Assembly (NCBI GenBank): GCA_025350815.1
Contig: JANXXE010000117.1
Location: forward strand, 1-42,418
Direction: 5' to 3'
Length of the DNA stretch: 42,418 bases
From: Myxococcales bacterium
GTDB lineage: Bacteria > Myxococcota_A > Polyangia > Fen-1088
A model generated the notes under the pieces. That model saw only the letters and a list, made by a program, of their open reading frames with translations, had not been told where the DNA came from and made no database searches. The translations under genes were made by a program, and so were the position numbers. Below are positions 33,653 to 42,156 of this stretch, one piece after another (within the stretch, counting starts at the first letter, position 1; every line of letters begins with the position of its first letter).

Positions 33653-36600
33653 ATGACGCACAAACATATTTCACTAAGTCACGCCTTGATCGTCGCTTCG
33701 TCTCTCGCGTTCGCTGCCTGTTCGCAACGCGTGTTTCAGGTTGTCGCGGCGGACGGCGCTGTTGAGGACGACGATGGTGGACTGGTGGATGCGGCTGACG
33801 CCTTTGTGTTGCAGCTGCCCGATGCGCCTGTCGCCACGGACGCGCCCGCCAACCCCGGCGGCTGCAACGGAGGTGGCTGCGACGCGGGTGACGCGGGCCC
33901 CCAGGCCGTCTGTGGCAACGGCAAGCTCGAAGATGGTGAAAGCTGCGATGACGGCAACGCCCGGCCGGGCGATGGCTGCTCGGGTCTTTGTAGGGTTGAA
34001 CCGAACTTCACCTGTCCCACGGTCGGATCGCCGTGTCGGTCGACCATCGTGTGCGGCGACGGCAACGTGCAGGGTGGCGAAGCTTGTGACGACATGAACG
34101 CCGCGTCCGGCGACGGTTGTTCCGACACCTGTCAGGTCGAGGCCGGCTACGCCTGCGCAATGCCCGGCAAACCCTGCACACGGGTGCCGACCGCCCGATG
34201 TGGCGACGGCGTCGTGAACCAGGGCGAGACCTGCGACGACGGCAACGCCACGCCCGGCGACGGCTGTTCCGCCGTCTGCCGCCTGGAACCCGCCTACACC
34301 TGCCCGGTTCCCAACCAGAAATGCATCAAGGACGAATATTGCGGTGACGGGTTGCTCAACGGCATCGAGCAATGCGACGACGGCAACGCCGCCCCGGGCG
34401 ACGGTTGCACGGGCGCGTGTCGTATCGAACAGTACTTCGAGTGCAAGGTTCCCGGTCAGGCCTGCACCACCACCATCGTTTGCGGCGACGGCAAGGTCAT
34501 CGGCGATGAGGCCTGCGACGACAACAACAAGATGGGCGGTGACGGTTGCTCCGCGAACTGCAAGCAGATCGAACCCGGTTATTCGTGTCCCACGACCGCG
34601 GGCGTGGGCGGCGCTTGCATTTTGGTACCCAAGGACATCTGCGGCGACGGCCGCCTCAGTTACGGTGAATATTGCGACGACGGAAATATGGTGGCGGGCG
34701 ACGGTTGCACGGCGGATTGCCACGTCGAATCCGGCTACGCCTGTCCCAAGGCCGGCCAAAGGTGTGCCCTGGTGGAATGGTGCGGCGACGGACAGTTGAG
34801 CGTCGCCAACGGCGAGCAGTGCGACGACCACAACACCGTGGGGGGCGACGGCTGCAGCGGCCAGTGCGTGATCGAGGCGAACTTTGCCTGTCCGCAGCCC
34901 GGCCAACCCTGCCAGTCGACCGTGATCTGTAGCGATCGGCGCGTCTCGGGCGGCGAGACCTGCGACGACGGCAACCTCGTCAGCGGTGATGGATGTTCCG
35001 GCCTGTGTGCTGTCGAGGCGGGCTGGACCTGTCAGCTGGGTAACGCGTGCCGCCCGGCCCAATGTGGCGACGGTATCAAGGTTGGCTCCGAGCAGTGCGA
35101 TGATCACAACGCGAACCCGGGCGACGGTTGCAGTGCCACCTGCACGCTCGAAGTTCCCGGTCCCGCGGAAGAAAATGGTTGGGTTTGCCCGACGCCAGGC
35201 CAGCCCTGCGTGCGCACCGTCTGCGGCAATGGCGTAGCGGAAGGTTCCGAACAGTGCGACGACGGAAACAACAACATGGGTGACGGCTGTACGCCCTTTT
35301 GTCGCAAGGAACCCGTTTGTCCCGCGGCGGGCGGCTCGTGCAGCACCAGTTGCGGCGATGGCTTGCTGTTGCCTGTGGACATCAGCGCCGGGCAGGAATG
35401 CGACGACGGCAACACGTTGTCGGGCGATGGCTGTTCCAGTACTTGCAAGATCGAACCTGGGTATCGGTGCACGTCGACGGCCACGACACAGGATCCGTTG
35501 CTGCTTCCCATCATCTTGAGGGATTTCAAGGCAGCGGGCGACCCCAATGGCCATCCGGATTTCGAACAGTACGTCGGCAGCGTTACCGGGATCGTCGAGA
35601 CTATGCTCGGCACGAATGGAAAACCCATCCACGTGGCCGCTGACACCTCTGTCACGACGAACAACAACCCCGGCGTCAGCACGGACTACTTTTCGTACTG
35701 GTATGCCGACAACGCTCAGTACAACAAGACCATCCACGATGTTCTTTCCTTCACGCGGCTCGGCAGCGGCGTCTATCAGTACAGCAACTCCGACTTCTTC
35801 CCGCTGGACGGAAAAGGCTGGGGAAACTACCAGCCGTACATGAACGGCCTGCACAACTTCCATTTCACGTCGGAGGTTCGTTACTGGTTCGAGTATGGCG
35901 GCAGCGAGCAATTGGATTTCACCGGTGATGACGACGTCTGGGTCTTCATCAACAAGAAGTTGGCGGTCGATCTGGGTGGTGTCCACGGCGCCGAGGACGC
36001 CAGCGTGATCCTGGATGCCACGAACGGCACCGGCCAGGTATGCGATCTGCTGAACAACTGCGGCGCGCGGCGAACGGTCGACTTCGGCCTGCAAAAGGGC
36101 AAGGTCTACGAGATCGTGGTCTTTCAGGCCGAACGGCACATCACCCAGTCGAATTATCGCCTGACGCTGTCGAACTTCGCTGGAACCCACAGCCAGTGTG
36201 CCACCGTCTGCGGTGACGGAATCGTGACCTCGAACGAGGCCTGCGATCTGGGGACGGCCCAGAACACCGGCGCCTACGGCACCTGTCATGCGGACTGCAC
36301 GTTGCCCCCCCGCTGCGGTGACGCCGTCGTTCAGCCCAACGAGCAGTGCGACAACGGCCTGAACGTGTCCACCTACGGCGGGACGGCGAAGCTGTGCGCG
36401 CCCGGATGCGTGTTTGCCGCTTACTGCGGCGACGGCAAGGTCGACAGCGCCAACGGGGAAGCCTGCGATCAGGGCGCGGACAACGGCAAGGGCTACGGCT
36501 TCTGCACCGCCACTTGCCAACTGGGGCCGCGTTGCGGGGACGGCATTGTCACCGACGCCGAGGAGTGCGACGACGCCGCCAACAACGGAACGTCCGGCAG

Positions 36601-37462
36601 CGCCTGTATGGCAACCTGCAAGAAAAAGTGCGGCAACGGCATGCCCGACGCGCGTGAGCAATGCGATGACGGCAAGGCCGCGAACATCGGCGGCTACGGC
36701 AAGTGCAACATGGACTGCACCCTTGGGCCTCGCTGTGGCGACGGGGTCAAGAATGCTTCGGAGACTTGCGACGACGGCAAGAACGACGGCAGCTACGGTG
36801 CCTGCGCGCCCATGTGCGTGCTGGGTCCACGCTGCGGCGACAGCGTGGTGCAAAGCACCGCGGGTGAGATCTGCGATCTTGGTACCGCGAATCAGGCCAG
36901 TGCCTATGGTAAGTCCAAGTGCACCAACCGTTGCCGTATCGCGCCCTACTGCGGCGACAAGACCGTCGACGTGATGTTTGGCGAAAAGTGCGACGATGGC
37001 GTCAACAGCGGACAGCCCGGTTCATGCACGGCCGACTGCAGCGCCGCGGTGCCACTGCCCTCGTGCGGCGACGGAACGGTGCAGGCGCCCGAGCAGTGCG
37101 ACGACGGCGCGGCCAATGGTACGCAGGGCAGCGCCTGCGACGGAACCTGCCACCGCAAATGCGGAAACGGATTCAAGGACGCGGGTGAGCAATGCGATGA
37201 CGGCAAGAATGATGGCACCTATGGCACGTGTCAGGCCAACTGCACCCTGGCCGCGTACTGCGGCGACGGAATCAAGAACGGAAGCGAGCCGTGCGATCTT
37301 GGCCAGGCCAACGAGGCCAACCCCTACGGCAAGGATAAGTGTTCGATGTCCTGTCTGAACGCACCGTACTGCGGCGATGGTCGAATCCAGTCGACCTTCG
37401 GCGAGGTGTGCGACAGCAGCCCGGGGTGCAGCAACATGTGCAGGGCGACCATCATCCCGTAG
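33653..37462 (+). CDS. Large surface lipoprotein: 23 DUF4215 Cys-rich repeats around a fibro-slime domain
   Basis: Lipoprotein of 1,269 residues. The signal ends SSLAFAA-C23 and AAGGA lies about 5 bases upstream of the ATG. I count 11 repeats of the DUF4215 / Myxo_disulf_rpt type (CGDG...E-x-CDDGN...GDGC...C) at 33908-35460. A fibro-slime domain follows at about 35495-36185 (FSYWYADNAQYN, VRYWFEYGGSEQLDFTGDDD, WVFINKKLAVDLGGVHG, SNYRLTLSNF), and then 12 more repeats to the end. The first block uses CDDGN...GDGCS spacing, the second mostly the shorter CDDGKNDGSYGxC type. Repeat 8 is degenerate (CSDR for CGDG). The domain is related to calcium-dependent PA14-like adhesins, so a role in attachment or in the extracellular matrix is likely. 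There is no MYXO-CTERM tail, in keeping with lipid anchoring. Confidence 0.93.
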   Translation: MTHKHISLSHALIVASSLAFAACSQRVFQVVAADGAVEDDDGGLVDAADAFVLQLPDAPVATDAPANPGGCNGGGCDAGDAGPQAVCGNGKLEDGESCDDGNARPGDGCSGLCRVEPNFTCPTVGSPCRSTIVCGDGNVQGGEACDDMNAASGDGCSDTCQVEAGYACAMPGKPCTRVPTARCGDGVVNQGETCDDGNATPGDGCSAVCRLEPAYTCPVPNQKCIKDEYCGDGLLNGIEQCDDGNAAPGDGCTGACRIEQYFECKVPGQACTTTIVCGDGKVIGDEACDDNNKMGGDGCSANCKQIEPGYSCPTTAGVGGACILVPKDICGDGRLSYGEYCDDGNMVAGDGCTADCHVESGYACPKAGQRCALVEWCGDGQLSVANGEQCDDHNTVGGDGCSGQCVIEANFACPQPGQPCQSTVICSDRRVSGGETCDDGNLVSGDGCSGLCAVEAGWTCQLGNACRPAQCGDGIKVGSEQCDDHNANPGDGCSATCTLEVPGPAEENGWVCPTPGQPCVRTVCGNGVAEGSEQCDDGNNNMGDGCTPFCRKEPVCPAAGGSCSTSCGDGLLLPVDISAGQECDDGNTLSGDGCSSTCKIEPGYRCTSTATTQDPLLLPIILRDFKAAGDPNGHPDFEQYVGSVTGIVETMLGTNGKPIHVAADTSVTTNNNPGVSTDYFSYWYADNAQYNKTIHDVLSFTRLGSGVYQYSNSDFFPLDGKGWGNYQPYMNGLHNFHFTSEVRYWFEYGGSEQLDFTGDDDVWVFINKKLAVDLGGVHGAEDASVILDATNGTGQVCDLLNNCGARRTVDFGLQKGKVYEIVVFQAERHITQSNYRLTLSNFAGTHSQCATVCGDGIVTSNEACDLGTAQNTGAYGTCHADCTLPPRCGDAVVQPNEQCDNGLNVSTYGGTAKLCAPGCVFAAYCGDGKVDSANGEACDQGADNGKGYGFCTATCQLGPRCGDGIVTDAEECDDAANNGTSGSACMATCKKKCGNGMPDAREQCDDGKAANIGGYGKCNMDCTLGPRCGDGVKNASETCDDGKNDGSYGACAPMCVLGPRCGDSVVQSTAGEICDLGTANQASAYGKSKCTNRCRIAPYCGDKTVDVMFGEKCDDGVNSGQPGSCTADCSAAVPLPSCGDGTVQAPEQCDDGAANGTQGSACDGTCHRKCGNGFKDAGEQCDDGKNDGTYGTCQANCTLAAYCGDGIKNGSEPCDLGQANEANPYGKDKCSMSCLNAPYCGDGRIQSTFGEVCDSSPGCSNMCRATIIP

Positions 37463-37489
37463 CGGTCCACGCGCTGGCTGGGGTCGCAT

Positions 37490-37529
37490 AAAAAAAAGCC
37501 GCCGGACCCGAGGGCCCGGCGGCTTTTTT
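37490..37529. terminator. Bidirectional intrinsic terminator
   Basis: An A run (37490-37497), the arm GCCGCCGG (37498-37505), a short loop that can pair further, the arm CCGGCGGC (37516-37523) and a T run (37524-37529). The symmetry lets it stop transcription from both sides, and it sits exactly between the two convergent lipoprotein genes, 27 bases after the plus-strand stop codon. Confidence 0.93.
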
Positions 37530-37541
37530 GGCGGCGGCGAA

Positions 37542-38726
37542 TTAGCCCCGGCGGCGGCGGCGAATCAGCACGGCGCCCAACAGCAGGGGCAGCAGCAGGC
37601 CTGCGCGGCCGGAGCCCGAACCACTGCCCGCGATCTCACAGCCACCCGAAGACTTGCGGGGCTTGACCGGCGTGACAGTGTCGTCCACGGGGGGATCTTC
37701 CGTCGCCGCCGCGTCCTTCTTCACGGTCGAGGGCGGTACGGTCGAGGGCGGTGGCGTCGTCGTGGTAGAGCCGCTGTCTGGCGTCGGGGTCGTCGTTACA
37801 GCAGAATCCTGCTTGGCGGCAGCAGCGCCGTCCTTCGCGGACGCATCGCCCGTGGCCGCGGCCGTGTCGGTCGGGATGGCCACCGCGACGTCCTCGGGGG
37901 CGGCGGTGTCGCGTGCAACGATGGGACCCGCATCCGGCAGAGGCATCGTGGAAATCTCGATGAAGTTGATCTTGTTGTTCATGGCGTCCGTGGCGCTGCT
38001 AACCGTGAGCCGGCCATCCTTGACCTGCACCCGGATGGTTCCCTCAAGCCAATGGTCGGTATCGGTGGGGCTGCCGTCGATGATGGTGGCACCCTCCACG
38101 AAGGTGCGGAACACGCCGTCGGAGAAGTTCGGGTCGCCCGAGACGATGTGCACGTAATACATGCCGTTCGGCACCGCGATCTCCCAGAAGGCCGTCGGGT
38201 CGACGTCCTTCTGCAGCTGCGCCAGCGTGTCGTAGCGGTTGTCGGGGGAAATGGGGTTCATGCGTTCGCGGCTGACGGACGAGATGTCTTGATCCCAGCC
38301 GTATGCGTACCCGTTGCCCCGATCAAAGAACATGAGGCCCGTATCGGCCAGATAACCTGCGGGCGTCGTCACCGTGTCGGTGCGCTGGAAATTGATCTTC
38401 ACCGGCAAAGGACCATAGGGGACATCGCCCAGGTACGCGTCCTTCGAGAGATCCGTGGACGCGCCGTCGGTGGCGTCAGTCAGCGAGGCGTCATCGGTGG
38501 CGTCGGTCAGCGACGTGTCATCGGTGGCGTCAGGAGTCAGCGGCGCGACGTCGAGGTAGGCGGCGTCGGTAACGGGTGCGTCCGTACCTCCGTCATCGGC
38601 GCCCAGTCGACTGCTGTGGCTGCTGAGACCCGACCGGTCGCTGCTGCTGCAGCCCGGACCTGACAGCAGCGCCATGGCCGCACCAACGAGAATGGAAGCA
38701 GAAGAAAAGTAACGATGCTGAATCAT
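37542..38726 (-). CDS. Malectin-like lipoprotein with MYXO-CTERM-like tail
   Basis: Surface protein of 394 residues. A lipobox ends the signal peptide (AMALLSGPG-C). A low-complexity Asp/Thr/Ala stretch with a 9-residue repeat comes next. Then a malectin-like, putatively carbohydrate-binding beta-sandwich spans about residues 105-255 (VKINFQRTDTVTTPAGYLAD, GNGYAYGWDQD, WEIAVPNGMYYVHIVSGDP, NKINFIEI). A Pro/Thr/Ala-rich linker follows. The C terminus is MYXO-CTERM-like: GGCEIAGSGSG, a hydrophobic helix (GLLLPLLLGAVLI) and five arginines. Having both an N-terminal lipid anchor and a C-terminal sorting signal is unusual. ATG 38726 has GAGGG upstream; the frame opens further at a TTG (38771) that makes no signal peptide. 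It faces the DUF4215 gene across a shared terminator and is divergent from pqqA. Confidence 0.88.
   Translation of the reverse strand: MIQHRYFSSASILVGAAMALLSGPGCSSSDRSGLSSHSSRLGADDGGTDAPVTDAAYLDVAPLTPDATDDTSLTDATDDASLTDATDGASTDLSKDAYLGDVPYGPLPVKINFQRTDTVTTPAGYLADTGLMFFDRGNGYAYGWDQDISSVSRERMNPISPDNRYDTLAQLQKDVDPTAFWEIAVPNGMYYVHIVSGDPNFSDGVFRTFVEGATIIDGSPTDTDHWLEGTIRVQVKDGRLTVSSATDAMNNKINFIEISTMPLPDAGPIVARDTAAPEDVAVAIPTDTAAATGDASAKDGAAAAKQDSAVTTTPTPDSGSTTTTPPPSTVPPSTVKKDAAATEDPPVDDTVTPVKPRKSSGGCEIAGSGSGSGRAGLLLPLLLGAVLIRRRRRG
38467..38533. repeat. 27-base tandem repeat in the malectin-like gene
   Basis: Two full copies and about half of a third of a 27-base unit beginning TCGGTGGCGTC, at 38467, 38494 and 38521. 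It codes for repeats of the type DATDDTSLT in the linker after the lipid anchor. Such units vary in number by slippage, so length may differ between strains. Confidence 0.7.
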
Positions 38727-38911
38727 GGAAGTGCCCTCGCCCTGTTTCGATAGAGATGTAGTGGTTGTCAATCAGTGCGACCCATATCACCTTTCGGTCG
38801 ATTGGCACAAGCGGCGAGGCTCACTCGTCTGACGCGACGTGGCGACCAGATCTCTGGCCGCGATGGCCTCCTTGACATTTTCAGCCGTCCGTCCGACAAA
38901 CAGGGTTCCCG

Positions 38912-38940
38912 TTGACCAAGTGGTGGGCGGGGGTTGTATC
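38912..38940 (+). promoter_or_regulatory. Weak candidate promoter for the pqq operon
   Basis: TTGACC at 38912-38917 and TGTATC at 38935-38940 are 17 bases apart, with pqqA starting 24 bases further on. The -10 is poor (three of six). A perfect TTGACA at 38872-38877 lacks a good partner. The divergent 238-base gap must hold promoters for both pqqA and the malectin-like gene, but I cannot place them firmly. Confidence 0.3.
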
Positions 38941-38964
38941 AACCTGATAGCTGAGGTGAATGCC

Positions 38965-39129
38965 ATGAAGAAGTGGGAAACGCCGTCATTCGTGGAAATC
39001 AACATGAGCGCCGAAATCGGTGGCTATCAGAGTGACTCGGACGGTCGAGACCCCGTTGGGCCGGCCGCGCCGCGGGCTGAATACGCCCTGCGCGCCAGCC
39101 ACGACGGCTCGGACGCGACACACAGCTAG
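38965..39129 (+). CDS. pqqA: PQQ precursor peptide PqqA, with long C-terminal extension
   Basis: Ribosomal peptide from which pyrroloquinoline quinone is made: PqqE joins the conserved Glu and Tyr side chains, and the pair is later cut out. The start MKKWETPSFVEINMSAEIGG carries the family's K-W-x-x-P-x-F leader, and the core is E17-x3-Y21. GAGGTGA lies about 6 bases upstream of the ATG. The peptide is 54 residues, while typical PqqA is about 22-40; the extra 33 residues after Tyr21 (SDSDGRDPVGPAAPRAEYA and on) are acidic at first and then mixed. pqqB starts 9 bases downstream. The extension must be removed by proteases; no pqqF or pqqG is in the window. Confidence 0.9.
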   Translation: MKKWETPSFVEINMSAEIGGYQSDSDGRDPVGPAAPRAEYALRASHDGSDATHS

Positions 39130-39138
39130 TTCTGTCCC

Positions 39139-40050
39139 GTGATTGTCCGCGTCCTCGGATCCGCGGCGGGCGGTGGTTTCCCGCAGTGGAACTGTGGGTG
39201 CCCCAATTGTCGGGGCGTTCGGACCGGCACGATCAAGGCGAAGCCACGCACACAGGAATCTGTGGCAATCAGCGCCGACGGCGCGTCCTGGATTCTCATA
39301 AACGCCTCGCCCGAGATTCGGCAGCAGCTGGAAAGTTTCGATCCTCTGTGGCCGCGGGAGCCCCGGCACTGGCCCGTCGCTGGCATCGTGCTGACCAACG
39401 GCGATCTCGACCACTGTCTGGGTTTGCTGTCCTTGCGCGAATCTCACCCCATCGTGGTCTACGCCACGCAGGCCACGCGCGATGGATTCACCGAGGGCAA
39501 CGCGCTTTATCGCACCCTCGAACGCTTTCCAGGTCAGGTGACCTGGCGAGCGCTGGGCCTCGGAGAAGAGACGTCACTTGGCAATGACGGCGCGGGTCTG
39601 GGCATCACGGCGTGGCCGGCGCCCGGCAAGTTGCCATTGCACCTTGAACGGCATCGCGAGCCGTCGAGCGGCGACAGCGTGGGCCTGGTCATTCGCGATC
39701 GCCGAACGGGGGGACGCTTGGCGTATTTTTCCGGCGTTGCCGGACCGTCGCCTCAACTGGACGCCGCCCTCGCCGACGCCGATGTCGTATTCTTCGACGG
39801 CACCTTCTGGTCCAGCGACGAGCTCATCGCGGCGGGTCTCGGTACCCGCCGCGCGGAAGACATGGCCCACTGGCCACTTGGGGGCACGCAAGGCAGCCTG
39901 CCGTATCTCGCGGGCTTGAAGGCGCGACGGCGGGTGCTCATTCACGTCAACAATACGAATCCCATCCTGCGCGACGACAGCGATGAAAGGCAGTCGGTGG
40001 CCAACGCAGGCGCCGAGGTCGCCGAGGACGGAATGGAGATTGCGCTGTGA
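39139..40050 (+). CDS. pqqB: PQQ biosynthesis protein PqqB
   Basis: Metallo-beta-lactamase-fold iron oxygenase that hydroxylates the Glu-Tyr intermediate in PQQ formation; cytoplasmic. The 303-residue length is normal. Family marks are RVLGSAAGGGFPQWNCGCPNC at the N terminus (metal-site cysteines), SVAISADGASWILINASPEI, LTNGDLDHCLGLLSLRE (the modified metal-binding loop), VFFDGTFWSSDELI and HVNNTNPIL. It starts with GTG and its stop overlaps the pqqC start (GTGA). Confidence 0.97.
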   Translation: MIVRVLGSAAGGGFPQWNCGCPNCRGVRTGTIKAKPRTQESVAISADGASWILINASPEIRQQLESFDPLWPREPRHWPVAGIVLTNGDLDHCLGLLSLRESHPIVVYATQATRDGFTEGNALYRTLERFPGQVTWRALGLGEETSLGNDGAGLGITAWPAPGKLPLHLERHREPSSGDSVGLVIRDRRTGGRLAYFSGVAGPSPQLDAALADADVVFFDGTFWSSDELIAAGLGTRRAEDMAHWPLGGTQGSLPYLAGLKARRRVLIHVNNTNPILRDDSDERQSVANAGAEVAEDGMEIAL

Positions 40051-40769
40051 AGGGACCCACCAGCGAGCCGCTGCTGACGCCCGATGAATTCATGGCCCGG
40101 CTGCGCGCTGAAGGCGTCAGCCGCTACCACGATCAGCACGCCTTTCACGATCTGATGCACGCGGGAGAACTGACCCGCGCGCAGCTTCAGGCATGGGTGC
40201 TCAACCGCTACTACTACCAGACGCGGATCCCCATCAAGGACGCGTTGATTGTGTCGAAGTCCGAGGATCCGGCCTTCCGGCGCGCCTGGATCCGCCGCAT
40301 ACACGATCACGACGGCGACGAGACGGCCGGGGACGGCCTGGCGCTGTGGCTGGGCCTGGCCGAGGGCGTCGGCCTCGACCGCGAAATGGTCGCCAGCTGC
40401 CGGCAGGTGCTGCCGGGCGTGCGCTTTGCCTGTGATGCGTATGTGTCGCTGGTCCGCGAAAGTCCCCTTGTCGTGGCCGTGGCCTCATCGCTGACGGAGA
40501 TGTTCGCGCCGGATCTCATGTCGAAGCGCATCGCCGCGTGGGAGCAGCACTACCCCTGGGTGGGGGCCGCGGCGCTGGCGTATTTCCGCAGCCGCGTTAC
40601 GCGCGCCCGTCGAGACGGCCAGGAGGGTCTCACCTTTGTCGTCGAGAACGCCTCCTCGCGTGCGCTTCAAGATGCGTGCGTCGCGGCGCTGGTGCGGAAG
40701 ACCGAAATCCTGTGGCACCTCCTCGACTGCGTGCATGCCTCAAGTGTGCTGCAAGCGAGCCGCGTGTGA
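40047..40769 (+). CDS. pqqC: Pyrroloquinoline-quinone synthase PqqC
   Basis: Cofactor-free oxidase that carries out the last ring closure and eight-electron oxidation to PQQ. It has the all-helical haem-oxygenase-like fold and the normal length, 240 residues. Landmarks are YHDQHAFHDLMHAGELTR, QAWVLNRYYYQTRIPIKDA, RRIHDHDGDE (active-site His/Asp loop), VASSLTEMFAPDLMSKRI and the closing KTEILWHLLDCV. It starts with GTG in a four-base overlap with pqqB and ends in an overlap with pqqD. Confidence 0.97.
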   Translation: MKGPTSEPLLTPDEFMARLRAEGVSRYHDQHAFHDLMHAGELTRAQLQAWVLNRYYYQTRIPIKDALIVSKSEDPAFRRAWIRRIHDHDGDETAGDGLALWLGLAEGVGLDREMVASCRQVLPGVRFACDAYVSLVRESPLVVAVASSLTEMFAPDLMSKRIAAWEQHYPWVGAAALAYFRSRVTRARRDGQEGLTFVVENASSRALQDACVAALVRKTEILWHLLDCVHASSVLQASRV

Positions 40770-41050
40770 TTGGCCCGGCGAGCCGGCCCCGGCTGGCGCC
40801 CAAGGTTCGGTTTCGATTCGACAAGCGCTCGGGCAAGCACATGCTGCTTTACCCTGAGCGAGGTCTTGAACTGACGGCCCAGGCTGCGCGCATCGCCGAG
40901 CTGTGCGCGGAACAACTGACGGTCGCGGCGATGGTCGAACGGCTGGTGTCAGAGCACCCGGGCGTGCCCCACGCGCGCATCGAGGCGGATGTTCTGACCT
41001 TCCTGCGGCAGCTTGATGATCGGGGCTTGCTGGCGGAGACCGGGACGTGA
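40766..41050 (+). CDS. pqqD: PQQ peptide chaperone PqqD
   Basis: Small carrier that binds PqqA and hands it to PqqE (the RiPP recognition element); 94 residues, as usual. Landmarks are the opening RPRLAPKVRFRFDKRSGK, then LLYPERGLELTAQAARIAEL and the closing helix ADVLTFLRQLDDRGLL. GTG 40766 overlaps the pqqC stop (GTGA); the frame is open further upstream inside pqqC but that part is not PqqD-like. It is separate from pqqE, which starts in a four-base overlap with its stop. Confidence 0.95.
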   Translation: MIGPASRPRLAPKVRFRFDKRSGKHMLLYPERGLELTAQAARIAELCAEQLTVAAMVERLVSEHPGVPHARIEADVLTFLRQLDDRGLLAETGT

Positions 41051-42156
41051 CGGCCGCTTCGACCATCGGGGCGCCCAGGCCCTACACGCTGGTGGCCGAG
41101 CTGACCTACCGCTGTCCGTTATCGTGCGCCTACTGTTCGAACCCGCTGGAACTCGCGCGCCACGCGTCGGAACTGGACACGGCCACCTGGCAGCGCGTTC
41201 TGGGCGAAGCCGAATCGCTTGGAATCCTGCAAGTCAACCTCACCGGCGGTGAGCCGCTGGTCCGCGATGATCTGGAGGCGCTGGTGGTGACGGCGCGTGC
41301 GCACGATCTGTATACGAATCTCATCACCAGTGGGATCCCGTTCGACCGGGCGCGGCTTGGCCGCTTGCGCGCAGCCGGCCTCGATAGCTTGCAGCTGTCG
41401 GTCCAGGACACGGACGCGCAAGGCAGCGCGTGGATCTCGGGCCGCGACTGCCTGGACGCAAAGCTGGAAGTCGCCGCGGCCGCGCGTGCGGTCGGTCTGC
41501 CGCTGACCCTGAATGTCGTTCTTCACCGTGGAAACATCGCGCGCGTCCCGGCGTTCATTGCGCTGGCCGAACGGCTGGGCGCGGAACGTCTTGAACTGGC
41601 GAATACCCAATATCTGGGCTGGGCGTTGGTGAATCGGGATGCCTTGCTGCCCACGCAGGCGGCCCTGTCGGAGGCACGCACGGTCGCCGATGCCGCGCGC
41701 GAGCGCCTGCGCGGCAAGATCGAGATCCTGTTCGTGCGCCCGGACTACTATGCGGATCGTCCGCGCGCCTGCATGGAAGGCTGGGCCCGGCGCTACGTCG
41801 TGGTGACCCCCGATGGACAGGCGCTGCCCTGCCACCAGGCGACCAGTATCAACGGACTGCGTTTCGAGAACGTCAAGGACCGGTCGCTGGCGGAAATCTG
41901 GAACGCGTCCGAGGCGTTCACGGCGTTTCGTGGGGATGATTGGATGCCCGCGCCGTGTCGGACCTGCGACGAGCGCGAGATCGATTTCGGCGGGTGCCGC
42001 TGTCAGGCCTTCGCGCTGCTGGGCGACGCCGCAGCCACCGATCCGGCGTGCAGTCTGTCCCCGCGGCACGACGTGATCGAAGCGGCGCGCTTGCGCGCGA
42101 CGGACGTCCGGGCGGAGCGCCCGCTTCAGTTGCGGCGGTTTCGCCTGGAATCATGA
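41047..42156 (+). CDS. pqqE: PqqA peptide cyclase PqqE (radical SAM, SPASM)
   Basis: Radical SAM enzyme that forms the carbon-carbon bond between Glu and Tyr of PqqA, the first step of PQQ synthesis. The cluster motif is C23-PLS-C27-AY-C30 (ELTYRCPLSCAYCSNPLEL). NLTGGEPLVRDDL is the GGE motif. The SPASM region near the C terminus has its cysteines in CMEGW, LPCHQA, PAPCRTCDEREIDFGGCRC and DPACSLSP. The 369-residue length is normal. GTG 41047 overlaps pqqD; the stop overlaps the start of a permease gene, which therefore belongs to the same transcript. Confidence 0.97.
   Translation: MTAASTIGAPRPYTLVAELTYRCPLSCAYCSNPLELARHASELDTATWQRVLGEAESLGILQVNLTGGEPLVRDDLEALVVTARAHDLYTNLITSGIPFDRARLGRLRAAGLDSLQLSVQDTDAQGSAWISGRDCLDAKLEVAAAARAVGLPLTLNVVLHRGNIARVPAFIALAERLGAERLELANTQYLGWALVNRDALLPTQAALSEARTVADAARERLRGKIEILFVRPDYYADRPRACMEGWARRYVVVTPDGQALPCHQATSINGLRFENVKDRSLAEIWNASEAFTAFRGDDWMPAPCRTCDEREIDFGGCRCQAFALLGDAAATDPACSLSPRHDVIEAARLRATDVRAERPLQLRRFRLES

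Noticed and set aside
33674-36853. A 1,059-residue open frame on the minus strand
   Set aside because: It runs antisense through the DUF4215 gene. The repeated codons and high GC keep the opposite frame free of stops; the product has no family motif, while the plus strand has a signal peptide, ordered domains and a ribosome-binding site.
33908-37450. CRISPR-like regular repeats
   Set aside because: The periodicity is that of DUF4215 protein repeats; the DNA copies vary, sit in one open frame and have no unique spacers.
37377-38663. A 428-residue plus-strand frame
   Set aside because: It runs through the bidirectional terminator and antisense to the malectin-like gene, and is low in complexity.
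38766-38771. A minus-strand TTGACA as -35 box of the malectin-like gene
   Set aside because: The hexamer is perfect, but no acceptable -10 lies 16 to 18 bases downstream.
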